From positions 19,699 through 83,698 of the forward strand of contig CAZJLP010000017.1 of NCBI GenBank assembly GCA_964546955.1: DNA of 64,000 nt, given 5' to 3'. Positions 43,639 through 52,369 of this stretch are shown one piece after another. Every line of letters starts with the position of its first letter. Position 1 is the first letter of the stretch. The notes under the pieces are model-generated. The model searched no databases. It was not told the origin of the DNA and saw only the letters and a list, made by a program, of their open reading frames with translations. The stretch comes from CAZJLP01 sp964546955. Lineage in GTDB: Bacteria > Verrucomicrobiota > Verrucomicrobiia > Opitutales > Opitutaceae. A program made the translations under genes and the position numbers.

Positions 43639-44532
43639 TCACGGAAAATACTTCGCGTACTCAGCGGGGATTTCGGTCAGCGGTTTGATCCTCACGTCGC
43701 GGAAGAATACCTCCGCCCCCTCCGACTGGAGCTGGAGTTTGCCCTTCGTCAAAGCGGGTTCATTGCCCCCCTCCCCTTTTTGCCGCGAACCCTGCAACGC
43801 CAGGACGACGTGGCCATTGACGATGTGCAGCGCTTTGTCGCCGACCACAATCAAGTCGACGCGATTCCACTGTCCGTTGGGCTTTTCCTTCATTTCGCTG
43901 CGAATACACCGGTTTCGCGATTTTTCTTCGCCCGGGGGAATCGCACCGAACTTCTCGAGCTTAGCGCCGGGTTTATAGGTGAACAAACCGTTGTCACCTT
44001 TGAGAGCCGCGATCTCGCAGATTCCCCCATCGACCGACCAGTAGTCGCCGGTGTCGTTTTCCTGGATCTGAATCTCCTGCGACCGCATCCAAGGACTCAC
44101 TTTGCTCGAGCCGCCATTGGGACCAACGCTGTGATAGAGCAGACCGCTATCCCGAGGCGCGCTCACGCGGGGCTGCCACTTCTTTTCGCCCCACACGTAC
44201 TCCAGCGTGACGTGATAGTCCGCGAATTCCTCTTTGCTGATAATAGTTCCGAAAATTTCGCCTGACATACGAATGACCTTGCCGCCGTCTTTCTCCACCA
44301 CGGTGAAGACAGACTTGGGGTCGCGGTTGAGCCCCACTGCTTCGGTATATTCCCCCTTCTCGTTCTTTGTCAGTCCTTCGATCTCGACGCTTTTGTGGGG
44401 GCGTCCCAGCCAGGTGTCCCACCCCGAGAGATCGCCGGCAAACAAAGACCGCCACTGGCCCGATGGCGCGACGGCGCCTGCCGCCGTAGAAAGTGCAAAC
44501 AGGAAACAAACGAGCAAGGGATGCGTTTTCAT
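43639..44532 (-). CDS. DUF1080-domain secreted protein
   Basis: The 297-residue protein has a signal peptide (about 1-20, LLVCFLFALSTAAGAVA) and a DUF1080 domain: QWRSLFAGDLSGWDTWLG, VIRMSGEIFGTIISKEEFAD, YHVTLEYVWGEKKWQPRVSA, PRDSGLLYHSVGP, QEIQIQENDTGDYWSVDG, GQWNRVDLIVVGDKALHIVN and LQSEGAEVFFRDVRIKPL. It differs in layout from the other DUF1080 protein, being closer to the glycoside-hydrolase-like members that act on 3-keto sugars. It is downstream of the hybrid kinase at 44624-46984 with a 91-bp gap. Both point leftward. Confidence 0.92.
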   Translation of the reverse strand: MKTHPLLVCFLFALSTAAGAVAPSGQWRSLFAGDLSGWDTWLGRPHKSVEIEGLTKNEKGEYTEAVGLNRDPKSVFTVVEKDGGKVIRMSGEIFGTIISKEEFADYHVTLEYVWGEKKWQPRVSAPRDSGLLYHSVGPNGGSSKVSPWMRSQEIQIQENDTGDYWSVDGGICEIAALKGDNGLFTYKPGAKLEKFGAIPPGEEKSRNRCIRSEMKEKPNGQWNRVDLIVVGDKALHIVNGHVVLALQGSRQKGEGGNEPALTKGKLQLQSEGAEVFFRDVRIKPLTEIPAEYAKYFP

Positions 44533-44623
44533 CGCCTCTCGACTACGCCTCGGGGGCGGCGGACGCGAATCCCAAAATTGCGGATGCGCTCTGCCAAAAG
44601 GAGGAGTTCCGGGCGAGACGCGC

Positions 44624-46984
44624 CTATGCAACTTTGCAGCCAGTCGGGTATTTCACGCGGTCCAGGGCTTCGCGCATGAGCGCAGTCAAGCCGGTGAAAT
44701 CGATCGGCTTGCCCACAATCCCGGCGAGTCCGAGTGAGGTCGCGTCGCGTCCGGCGATGTCAGGCGAGTATCCGGTCGCAAGGATCACCGGCAACTCCGG
44801 GCGCAACACCTTCATGGCCCCGCTCAATTCCAGGCCGGACAATTGCGGCATCGTCTGATCCGTGATCACCACGTCGAAATCGTCCGGCGACGCTTCGAAT
44901 TTCCGCAAGGCGGCGCGGCTGCTCAATTCCGCCGTGACCACATAACCCAGGCGCCGGAGCGTCGCCGTCATGACCGAGAGCACCAGCTCTTCGTCGTCCA
45001 CCAAGAGCACGCGCTCCCGACCGACCGCCGGGCTTGGCGCCTCCTCGGGAGCCGCCGTTTCCGACAAGGTCCCCCCTGCCGGCAGGAAGATTTTAAAGCA
45101 GGTGCCTTTGCCCACGACACTTTCGACGTCGATTGCGCCCCCGTGCTCCGAAACAATGCCATGCACGACGGCGAGTCCGAGTCCGGTGCCTTCGTTTACC
45201 GGTTTGGTCGAGAAGAAGGGGTCGAAAATTCGCTCCACGACCTCGGGACTCATGCCGCAGCCTGTATCTCTCACGGAAATACAAAGGTATTCCCCCGGCG
45301 GCAGGGCCCGCGCCAGATGCAGCGTGGTTTCTTCAAAGTCCTGCCTTTCGATCGACACTTCGATTTCGCCTTCGCGAGATCCGATCGCGTGCCCGGCGTT
45401 GGCGCCGAGGTTCATGAAGACTTGATGCAGCTGGGTCGGGTCGGCCGCGACGGTGTCGGCGTTCGTGCCTGTTTCGCAGCGTATTTCGATGTTAGCCGGC
45501 AAAGCAGCCCGCAACAGCGACAGAGCCTCGCGCGCCACCTGACCGACCGCCACCAAACGACGCTCCCCCGGGGCTTGCCGGCTGAAGGCGAGAATTTGGC
45601 GAACGAGGGCGGCGGCCCGTTCGGCCGCCGCGATGACATGAGAGGCGCTGCGCCGCACCGAACTGTCGGCCGGCAGGTCGGCCGCCATGAGTTGGGCGTG
45701 GCCCAGAATCCCCGTGAGGATATTGTTGAAATCATGCGCGATGCCGCCCGCCAGCGTGCCGACCGCCTCCATCTTGTGGGCATGCAGCAATTGCTCGCGC
45801 AGTCGCTCCCTCTCCTGTTCCGCCTTGATGCGCTCGCGAATGTCAGATTCCAGCGCGCTATTCGCTTCCGCCAGCGCGGCGGTGCGTTCGGCGACTCGCT
45901 GTTGCATTTCGGCGTTCACCCGTTCCATCGAACGCTGCGTGATTTCGACCGACGTGAGCAGGCGATTGACCTCTTGCGCGAGAGTGGCGATCTCGTCCCG
46001 GCCGCCCCGCGTGGGCAGCCGCTCCGAAAGATTGCCGCTGCGTTGCACCTTGTTCAGGCCGAGGCTCAAACGGCCCAGCCGTTCCGTGATGGGTTGCACG
46101 ACCACCCGGTCGATCAGCAAGCAAATGATTAGGCTGCCGACGATCACGACGATCATCAGTATTCGGGAGAAAGCCACGCCTTGGTCGTGCAATTCCGCGT
46201 CGACCACGGCTCGCAGGGCGATCCTCGCCTGACCGTGAGCATCGAGCAGGGTGACCCGACCCCCAATCTTGCCGCGTTCCGGCCGCTCCACTTGAAGCCG
46301 CGCGGAGCCGGCCGGCGCTGGACCGCGGGCTTCGTAGGATACGGGGTGGAGTTGGAGCGCGACGTCGGCGATGCGAGCGATCCGCTGCACCTCGAGGGGC
46401 CCGATCTCCCTTGCAGCAATCACAATTCCCGGTGGGGTTGCGTTGGCCGTCCCGTTCTGAATTCGCGAGAACGCCACGAGATAAACAGTTTCATCCACCA
46501 CGAGCATGTGCTGGGTTACGCCCAGTTCCGCCAAGGGCTCGGCGAGACCAGGGAGAGCTTGCAGCGCCGTTTGAAAATCGGCCGGAAGCTGAACCGAGCT
46601 CTTGTTACCCGGATCGAACTTCGCGGCGCCCAGCGTCCTCCCCTCCCCGCTTAGAATCATGCAAGCCGTCCACCCGTACGCAGTGCCCGCATCGTAGGCC
46701 AGGACCGCGCGAGGCGTCTCATCCGTCCCAGGTTGCACCAAAGCGTCGGCTGCTGCCGGAGAGTGGGCGAAATCGTGGACCGTGCGGCCAAGGTCATTGA
46801 GCTCGTGCTGCAACAATTTCTGCACCCGCGCGATGGCGGCTCGCAAATGCCACTCCTCCATCTGTTCGAAACCGCGCATCGCCAGAAACCGGACGATACC
46901 AAGCATGGCCAGCGTGACCCCCAAGAGGGATCCAGCGACAAGGAGGAAAGATTTTGTTCTCAGTTTCACGGCTCTGGACGGCAT
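44624..46984 (-). CDS. Hybrid sensor histidine kinase, CHASE4-like sensor, C-terminal receiver
   Basis: The 786-residue protein has a first helix (about 13-35), a periplasmic CHASE4-like sensor (about 36-280, with RAAIARVQKLLQHELNDLGR), a second helix (about 282-302, LMIVVIVGSLIICLLIDRVV), HAMP, a coiled coil, then HisKA with His417 (GGIAHDFNNILTGILGH), HATPase (NLGANAGHAIG, DTGCGMSPEVV, GTGLGLAVVHGIV) and a receiver with Asp709 (VVITDQTMPQLSG). HDFNN marks the NtrB/FixL-like HisKA subclass. An ATG at 47050 would add 22 residues. No cognate HPt or regulator lies beside it. Confidence 0.92.
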   Translation of the reverse strand: MPSRAVKLRTKSFLLVAGSLLGVTLAMLGIVRFLAMRGFEQMEEWHLRAAIARVQKLLQHELNDLGRTVHDFAHSPAAADALVQPGTDETPRAVLAYDAGTAYGWTACMILSGEGRTLGAAKFDPGNKSSVQLPADFQTALQALPGLAEPLAELGVTQHMLVVDETVYLVAFSRIQNGTANATPPGIVIAAREIGPLEVQRIARIADVALQLHPVSYEARGPAPAGSARLQVERPERGKIGGRVTLLDAHGQARIALRAVVDAELHDQGVAFSRILMIVVIVGSLIICLLIDRVVVQPITERLGRLSLGLNKVQRSGNLSERLPTRGGRDEIATLAQEVNRLLTSVEITQRSMERVNAEMQQRVAERTAALAEANSALESDIRERIKAEQERERLREQLLHAHKMEAVGTLAGGIAHDFNNILTGILGHAQLMAADLPADSSVRRSASHVIAAAERAAALVRQILAFSRQAPGERRLVAVGQVAREALSLLRAALPANIEIRCETGTNADTVAADPTQLHQVFMNLGANAGHAIGSREGEIEVSIERQDFEETTLHLARALPPGEYLCISVRDTGCGMSPEVVERIFDPFFSTKPVNEGTGLGLAVVHGIVSEHGGAIDVESVVGKGTCFKIFLPAGGTLSETAAPEEAPSPAVGRERVLLVDDEELVLSVMTATLRRLGYVVTAELSSRAALRKFEASPDDFDVVITDQTMPQLSGLELSGAMKVLRPELPVILATGYSPDIAGRDATSLGLAGIVGKPIDFTGLTALMREALDRVKYPTGCKVA

Positions 46985-47092
46985 CGCCGTTTCGCTGCAG
47001 AAGCGAAATGCCCGGCGCCGCCGACCTCCGAGGATTACCCTCAGGTCCAAGCATCGACCCCGCCTCCACTGCCTTTAGATAACCGCCCGTGC

Positions 47093-47107
47093 GCCCATAA
47101 AATGGGC
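47093..47107. promoter_or_regulatory. Possible operator upstream of kinase gene
   Basis: GCCCATAAAATGGGC is a perfect 6-bp inverted repeat with a 3-nt spacer, about 108 bp upstream of the chosen kinase start, next to a TTGTCA on the leftward strand that could be a -35 box. Operator status is inference. Confidence 0.3.
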
Positions 47108-47194
47108 CGGTTTTGACAAGTTTTTGCCGTGGAAAAACCGCAACCTCGACTCGCTTGATTAACAAGGCGCTGAAAAGCCGATGGAAATCGCCCA

Positions 47195-47280
47195 GGTGGA
47201 GCCTGCCGTCCCGGCAGACTTTAACGTGATTCTCGCCTTCGCTGCGCCAATCCAACCTGCTGGGGACGGCAAGTTCCGCC
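47195..47280. repeat. Interspersed two-hairpin element, copy 5 (inverted)
   Basis: GTGGAGCCTGCCGTCCCGGC with ACT opens the copy, matching copy 2 (GTGGAGCCCGCCGTCCCGGC). The far end, GGACGGCAAGTTCCGCC, is diverged. Confidence 0.75.
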
Positions 47281-47341
47281 TGGCGAGCCTCTAAGCCGCG
47301 ATTCCCGCAGGCCCGTTAATCCAAGGTGCTGTACTCCCGCC

Positions 47342-48733
47342 TCACTGCAGCTTGAACGGCAGGCGCAACAGACGGGAATTCAGCTCGGTGAAGATCGTTC
47401 CGGTTTGCTGGGCTTTGACCGAGTCGCCGGTGACGATTGTCTTGTTCGGAAGGAAATTATTAACCACGGCGCAATAGTCGTTGTTCGCCATGATGCCGAG
47501 GAGCTCGCCGGTCTTGCTCAGGACCAGGTCCCCCCGGTGCGGCGAAAAATTACCGGAGAGCCGCTTCAACAACTTGTTCTCCATTTGAACATAACTCCGC
47601 AACTCCGGGTCGAGCCGGAACGGAATTTCGCCATAACCCTCGCCTCCATTGCTGATCAGGACTGCTTCGGGAAATTTGAAAGGATCGAGCGCGGTGGGAT
47701 ACACTTTCACCCCGGCGGCCTTCACCTGAGCTTCGTCGACTGGAAGCACCACGATACGCGGGTCGACCGCGAGGAACGTGATGCGCGGCGCGCCGCCGGA
47801 AAATCCGCCGCGGGAAAACGTCGCGTTGATCTTCTCCCAATCGGGACCGGCCTCGCGAATGGCAAAAGGCGTATCGTCGACGTGGAGCAGGGCGTAGGTG
47901 TCCTTGCCGTCCGTCACGAAGATCGTCTGGGCTTCCTTCGTGCGTGTGGTCGGTCCGAGCAATCCGCTGCGCCAGATGGTGAAGTTCGTCTTCACCCGGT
48001 TCGCGAGAAACTCGCTGAAAAGCGTGTTGGCGTTGATCGGCCGGTTCTCCCGCATTTCTTTGGTCATCTCGCCGGTCTTTTCGGCGATTTGTCCCACACC
48101 CTGCGCGAGCTCTTTCGTGGTGGCTTGTACTTTCTGACGTTCCGCGCGCTCGACCTCGACTTCGCTTTTCAGCGATTCGACGCGCTCGCGGAAAATATTT
48201 TTTTCCTGCTCCGCGACTTTGACCGCCACATTCAGCGATTCGATCTTCGAGCGGGCTTCGCCGTGCTGCCGCTCCAAATCGGCCAGGGCCTTTTTCTGGC
48301 GCTCCGCCTCCTGCTGGCGCTGCTCCAGATCCTTCTGCATCTGCGCCAATCGTTCCTTCGAAATGGTCGCATCGCGCGAAGCCGCTTCCATTTTCTGCGC
48401 GAGCTCGGCCGCGGCCTTTTGGGCGTCCGTCAGCGTTGAGGCCAGCTGGGTCTTCTCATTCTGGAGTTGGGAAAGATTCTGCTCACGCTGCTGCAGGCTC
48501 ATCTCGGTCGACTGGAGCTTCTGCGCGAGCGATTCACGCTGCAGGCGCTCATCCTCCAACGAAAGCTTCATGACATCGACCAAATCCTGGTCTTTGCTTT
48601 TCTGGCCCTCGTTCGACACCGCGGGCGCAGGCTGTTGCTCGCGTTTCGGCGGCTCCGCCTCCTCCCACTTCGTCAGTGCGAGCAAATTCAGCAGAAGAAA
48701 GTCGCAGATGATGAGAAGCAGCGTCTTGTTCAT
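47342..48733 (-). CDS. Membrane-anchored coiled-coil protein with protease-like C-terminal domain
   Basis: The 463-residue protein opens MNKTLLLIICDFLLLNLLAL, an N-terminal anchor that I associate with PVC-group proteins. A long coiled coil follows (about 60-230, full of Gln, Glu, Lys and Ala heptads). The C-terminal part (about 240-463) has TIWRSGLLGPTTRTKEAQTI, HVDDTPFAIREAG, VDPRIVVLPVDEAQ and SPHRGDLVLSKTGELLGIMA. This last segment resembles the serine region of trypsin-like folds (GxSGGPL...G-x-x-x-GI) but with no Ser in the expected place, so it may be an inactive protease-like domain; this is inference. Its start overlaps the upstream stop as ATGA, so the two genes are coupled. Confidence 0.75.
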   Translation of the reverse strand: MNKTLLLIICDFLLLNLLALTKWEEAEPPKREQQPAPAVSNEGQKSKDQDLVDVMKLSLEDERLQRESLAQKLQSTEMSLQQREQNLSQLQNEKTQLASTLTDAQKAAAELAQKMEAASRDATISKERLAQMQKDLEQRQQEAERQKKALADLERQHGEARSKIESLNVAVKVAEQEKNIFRERVESLKSEVEVERAERQKVQATTKELAQGVGQIAEKTGEMTKEMRENRPINANTLFSEFLANRVKTNFTIWRSGLLGPTTRTKEAQTIFVTDGKDTYALLHVDDTPFAIREAGPDWEKINATFSRGGFSGGAPRITFLAVDPRIVVLPVDEAQVKAAGVKVYPTALDPFKFPEAVLISNGGEGYGEIPFRLDPELRSYVQMENKLLKRLSGNFSPHRGDLVLSKTGELLGIMANNDYCAVVNNFLPNKTIVTGDSVKAQQTGTIFTELNSRLLRLPFKLQ

Positions 48734-50466
48734 GAAGCGTTGGACACGGAAGCTTGGGGGCCGCCCGCCGCAGGGACGACGCGCGGGCCGGGAATGCCGG
48801 TCAGCGGCGCCGCCTGGCCGCCGCCGGGTGTGGCCTGACTATCGAGAATGAGCTGGCGCTTGTAGGGCCGGACGTGGCGGATTTTGATCAGAGCAACACA
48901 AGTGATACCGAACAAATTGGAGGAATAGGCCGCGAGGAGGTTCGGCTGAATAAGCCCCAGCACCTGCAATACCAATGCCGTAGCGGTGCCGCCAATACCG
49001 ATGTAGAGGCCGCCGTCGAAGAGGTTCTCCTCGTTCTCCATCAGGCGGAGCTTGACCAGCGGGGACACCGGCTGACGGGAAACTTCCCTAATTTTCATCA
49101 AGCAGAATAAATACATGACTATTTGCAGAGCGGCGAAGAAGGCGATGGAGGTGAGCGTCGAGGTATCCATGGAAGGAGGCTTGGCGGGAGCGGTGGGTTT
49201 GGCGTCGTTGGTGATACTTGCTAAATTGAGGATGGTGATCTTGATCTTGAATTCCGAAGGCGGCGCGGACTTGAGCAGGTAAGGTTCGGTTGCCAGAACG
49301 AGGAGCGAGGCGACCATCACGGCCAGCACGGTGCTTCCCACGCGGAGAGGCGAACGCCCGGGAATCGAGCCGACCAATGCTCCTTCCAGACCGCGAAAAA
49401 CACAGAAGGCTCCGAGCACGAAACCTAGGTATTTGACGATCAACGCCAAACGAGGATAAACGAGGGTCAGTTCCGCCACCGCGTCGCTCATCGCCGGCGC
49501 GGCGCTTCGGTTCACCGGGACCTGGTGGGCAAGCAGTTGCTGAACCGCGCCCTGACCGCTGGACAAGGCCTGCCGCAAATCCTCCAAGCCGTTCTTTCCG
49601 AATTGAATCAAATAGGTCGCCACTTTGTCCGCCGAATTCGAAAACAAACCCGCCGTATAGAGCACCGCGAGGTTGTCGGCGGCAAGTCGGGCCAAATGCG
49701 CGTACTCTCCCACTGTCTTCGTGCTGTTGGTCATCCGGAGCAACTCGCTCAATTGGATCCAATTCAGGCGCTGGCCGAGCGATAGAAGATCGAGGTAAAA
49801 ATTCTCCAGGGAGCCCATCTGCTTTTCGGCCACCGCCGTTTCGGCCAAGCCTCGCAGTTCGCGCTGCAGCGTCGGCGACAAATGCTCCCCCTGGTAAAGC
49901 AGGGCCGTCAGCAGCACCACGGCATCCAGCGATTGGCCGCCGGCCCGCGTGGCGGGAATGAAGCGGGTCGTGCCTTCGATCTCGCGGGTTTTCAGGACCG
50001 TCTGGACGCCGAGGGACCCCGAGCCGCTCAGGTACTTCTGCAGCCCGCGCCGCGCCTTCTCGGTGATGAAAAACGTGAGCACCGGCGTGCTCTCCTTTCG
50101 GCCCGTGTTCTCCTTGAGGTTAAAAAGTGGATCGAGGAAAGGATCCCAGCCGCCCCACGCTACCCACTCGGGGCGCTGTGCGGCCATCGCTTGGATTTCC
50201 CGGTCCAGCACGGGGGCATCGGGGTCCTTGACCAATCGAGCCGCCGCCAGGATGAGTTCGGCCGGCCCCAGCTTCTCGGACTGCAGCTTCTGACGGCCAA
50301 ACTGGGCGACCGAAGGCGTTCCCCGGCCCGCCGCCTGTAGCAGCGAAGGCGTGAGCGACTTCATATTGATCGGGAGCAACCACGCGGCGACCAGCAGGGC
50401 GAGGCCCGCGGTCAACCACGCCGTCGCTAAGGGCAGGTTTCGGCCGTTTGAGCCCGGATCAATCAT
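48730..50466 (-). CDS. Polytopic membrane protein coupled to the coiled-coil gene
   Basis: I do not recognise this 578-residue protein. It has an N-terminal helix (about 11-32, LATAWLTAGLALLVAAWLLP), a soluble mostly helical domain (about 35-345, with GPAELILAAARLVKDPDAPV and GGQSLDAVVLLTALLYQGEH), then helices around 350-375, 395-415, 450-470, 500-520 and 525-545, and a Gly/Pro-rich tail. The chosen ATG opens MIDPGSNGRNLPL; the frame extends to 50544. It is divergent from def and coupled to the following coiled-coil gene by ATGA overlap. The pair probably forms one envelope complex. Confidence 0.75.
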   Translation of the reverse strand: MIDPGSNGRNLPLATAWLTAGLALLVAAWLLPINMKSLTPSLLQAAGRGTPSVAQFGRQKLQSEKLGPAELILAAARLVKDPDAPVLDREIQAMAAQRPEWVAWGGWDPFLDPLFNLKENTGRKESTPVLTFFITEKARRGLQKYLSGSGSLGVQTVLKTREIEGTTRFIPATRAGGQSLDAVVLLTALLYQGEHLSPTLQRELRGLAETAVAEKQMGSLENFYLDLLSLGQRLNWIQLSELLRMTNSTKTVGEYAHLARLAADNLAVLYTAGLFSNSADKVATYLIQFGKNGLEDLRQALSSGQGAVQQLLAHQVPVNRSAAPAMSDAVAELTLVYPRLALIVKYLGFVLGAFCVFRGLEGALVGSIPGRSPLRVGSTVLAVMVASLLVLATEPYLLKSAPPSEFKIKITILNLASITNDAKPTAPAKPPSMDTSTLTSIAFFAALQIVMYLFCLMKIREVSRQPVSPLVKLRLMENEENLFDGGLYIGIGGTATALVLQVLGLIQPNLLAAYSSNLFGITCVALIKIRHVRPYKRQLILDSQATPGGGQAAPLTGIPGPRVVPAAGGPQASVSNAS

Positions 50467-50531
50467 CGGTGAGGGAATATTTATTTGCGGGCGCCAGGAG
50501 GCAAACCCACGATTTGATGCCAAATCGACCC

Positions 50532-51119
50532 ATGCGTTTGCCAATTGTTCACTATAATAGCCCCGTGCTGCGTAAGAAGGGAGCGAAAATCACCGTTTTC
50601 GATGCCGGGCTAGCCCAGCTCGGTCAAGACATGATCGAAACGATGCATGCGGCGCGCGGCATTGGATTGGCCGCTCAGCAAGTCGGTCGCGCCCTGCAGA
50701 TTTGCGTGGTGGACCTCCGCGATGCGGAGCTCGATTTTAGTTGGGAGTTGGACGGCACAAAACCACCACTCGATCTCTTCATGCCCATGGTGATCGTGAA
50801 TCCGGACATCACCGTTTTGCCGGGACCCGATCTCGTCTACGAGGAGGGCTGCCTTTCCTTCCCGGAGATTCGAGGCGACATCACTCGCAAGGAGCATATC
50901 ACGGTAAAATTCAAAGACGCCTCGGGTGTGCCCCACCTTCTGACCTGCACGGGTCTTTTCGCCCGGTGCATTCAACACGAAGTCGATCATCTCAATGGCG
51001 TTCTGTTCATCGACCGCATGGACAAGAAAGTCCGCGCATCGCTGGAGAAGTCCGTCAAGGAACTGGCGAAAGCCACGCGCGACGAAGCAAAATCCGAACT
51101 CCCCCCTCCCTCTCCATGA
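50532..51119 (+). CDS. def: Peptide deformylase
   Basis: The 195-residue metalloenzyme removes the formyl group from nascent proteins. All three motifs are present: GIGLAAQQVG (43-52), EEGCLSF (104-110, metal ligand Cys107) and QHEVDHLNG (148-156, ligands His149 and His153, catalytic Glu150). The ATG before RLPIVHYNSPVLRKKG is chosen; an ATG at 50517 would add five residues. The stop overlaps the next start as ATGA. fmt is not adjacent. The start region lies only 65 bp from the divergent membrane gene. Confidence 0.96.
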   Translation: MRLPIVHYNSPVLRKKGAKITVFDAGLAQLGQDMIETMHAARGIGLAAQQVGRALQICVVDLRDAELDFSWELDGTKPPLDLFMPMVIVNPDITVLPGPDLVYEEGCLSFPEIRGDITRKEHITVKFKDASGVPHLLTCTGLFARCIQHEVDHLNGVLFIDRMDKKVRASLEKSVKELAKATRDEAKSELPPPSP

Positions 51120-52216
51120 GCTCCAAAGCCGACGGCATGAACTACGCACCGCAGGGCAAAGCCCGTCCGGTAGTGAAACCGGGCGAATTCGCCTTCGCAG
51201 CGGCGTTTCTGGAACACGGCCACATCTACGGCCAATGCAATGGGCTGATGGAGGCCGGCGCAGAGCTAAAATGGGTCTACGATCCCGATCCCGCGAAAGT
51301 CTCCGCCTTTCGGGCGAAATATCCTGCGGTGAAAGTTGCCCGTTCCTACGACGAGATCCTCGGCGACGGCGCGATCAAGCTCGTCGCGGCCGCCGCCGTG
51401 CCGAACGAACGAGGCGCGATCGGCTGCCGGACGATGAAAGCTGGCAAGGACTACTTCACTGACAAGACGCCGTTCACTTCTCTCAACCAGCTCGCCGAGG
51501 CCGAGCAGGTGGTGCGGCAGACCGGCCGCAAGTATATGGTCTACTTCAGCGAACGCCTGCACGTGGAGGCTGCAATGCATGCGGGCGACCTGGTGCACGG
51601 GGGCGCGATCGGTCGCGTCCTGCAGGTCATCGGCCTGGGTCCCCACCGCCTGAACAAGCCGTCGCGGCCCGCCTGGTTTTTCGAGAAAGCAAAATTCGGC
51701 GGCATCCTCTGCGACATTGGCAGCCACCAATTCGAACAGTTTCTGTTCTATACCGGCGCAACCGACGCCACCGTCTCGCACGCTGCAGTCGGCAACTTCG
51801 CGAATTCGGACACGCCCGAATTCGAAGACTTCGGAGAAGCCAACCTCCTCGGCAATAACCAGGCCTCCAACTACATTCGAGTCGACTGGTTTACCCCGCC
51901 CGGCTTGAGCACGTGGGGCGACGGCCGCACCGTCATCCTCGGGACGAAAGGCTACATCGAACTGCGCAAGTATGTGGACGTGGGCCGCGAAAAACGCGGA
52001 GACAATGTCTATCTCGTCGACGACCAGGGCGAGCAACACCTCAACGTCGAAGGCAAGGTCGGCTTCCGCTTTTTCGGGGAATTGATCCTCGACTGCCTCA
52101 ACCGGACCGAAATCGCGATGAGCCAAGCCCACGCCTTCAAAGCTGCCGAGCTCTGCCTGAAAGCCCAGGCGGCGGCGAAAAACCTGACCGAAGAGCCCGA
52201 CCAAGGTCCGCATTGA
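51116..52216 (+). CDS. Gfo/Idh/MocA-family oxidoreductase
   Basis: The 366-residue protein has an N-terminal Rossmann domain in the Gfo/Idh/MocA form: FAAAFLEHGHIYGQCNGLME, DPDPAKVSAFRAKYPAVKVA, YDEILGDGAIKLVAAAAVPN and YFTDKTPFTSLNQLAEAE. In typical members the lysine of the EKP motif is catalytic; here DKTP provides Lys in that position. The C-terminal domain has GGILCDIGSHQFEQFLFYTG, the usual DIG-H motif. Substrate is not readable; Verrucomicrobiota hold many paralogues acting on sugars. It is translationally coupled to def. Confidence 0.93.
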   Translation: MSSKADGMNYAPQGKARPVVKPGEFAFAAAFLEHGHIYGQCNGLMEAGAELKWVYDPDPAKVSAFRAKYPAVKVARSYDEILGDGAIKLVAAAAVPNERGAIGCRTMKAGKDYFTDKTPFTSLNQLAEAEQVVRQTGRKYMVYFSERLHVEAAMHAGDLVHGGAIGRVLQVIGLGPHRLNKPSRPAWFFEKAKFGGILCDIGSHQFEQFLFYTGATDATVSHAAVGNFANSDTPEFEDFGEANLLGNNQASNYIRVDWFTPPGLSTWGDGRTVILGTKGYIELRKYVDVGREKRGDNVYLVDDQGEQHLNVEGKVGFRFFGELILDCLNRTEIAMSQAHAFKAAELCLKAQAAAKNLTEEPDQGPH

Positions 52217-52284
52217 GCTGTCGATTATTTAGAGGATGCGCGCGCTCTCGCGCCCCTACGGAACAAACAAAGAGCCTTTAAAAC

Positions 52285-52315
52285 GGTAGGGCGAGGCCTC
52301 TGGCCTCGTCCTACC
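52285..52315. repeat. Family II fragment, hairpin form
   Basis: GGTAGGGCGAGGCC, TCT, then GGCCTCGTCCTACC form a near-perfect hairpin. The left arm equals the opening of family II copy 3. Confidence 0.7.
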
Positions 52316-52369
52316 TTCACAATTCATCCCTCCAAATTTAAGGCTGGCCGGACAAGATCCCCAAAAAAC

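Larger units (their letters stand above)
46985..47341. other. Intergenic region with repeat and small palindrome
   Basis: This 357-bp gap between two leftward genes holds a small inverted repeat (GCCCAT-AAA-ATGGGC at 47093-47107), near a possible promoter of the kinase gene, and a two-hairpin repeat at 47195-47280. No gene is seen. Confidence 0.55.

Noticed and set aside
47342..48733. Active serine protease call for the coiled-coil protein
   Set aside because: The segment similar to GxSGGPL has SPHRGDLV with no serine at the nucleophile position, and no His/Asp pair could be placed.
52217..52369. Possible cobalamin riboswitch before the PduO gene
   Set aside because: I looked for a B12-box-like GCCACTG and the surrounding stems and found none; the gap holds a family II hairpin instead.
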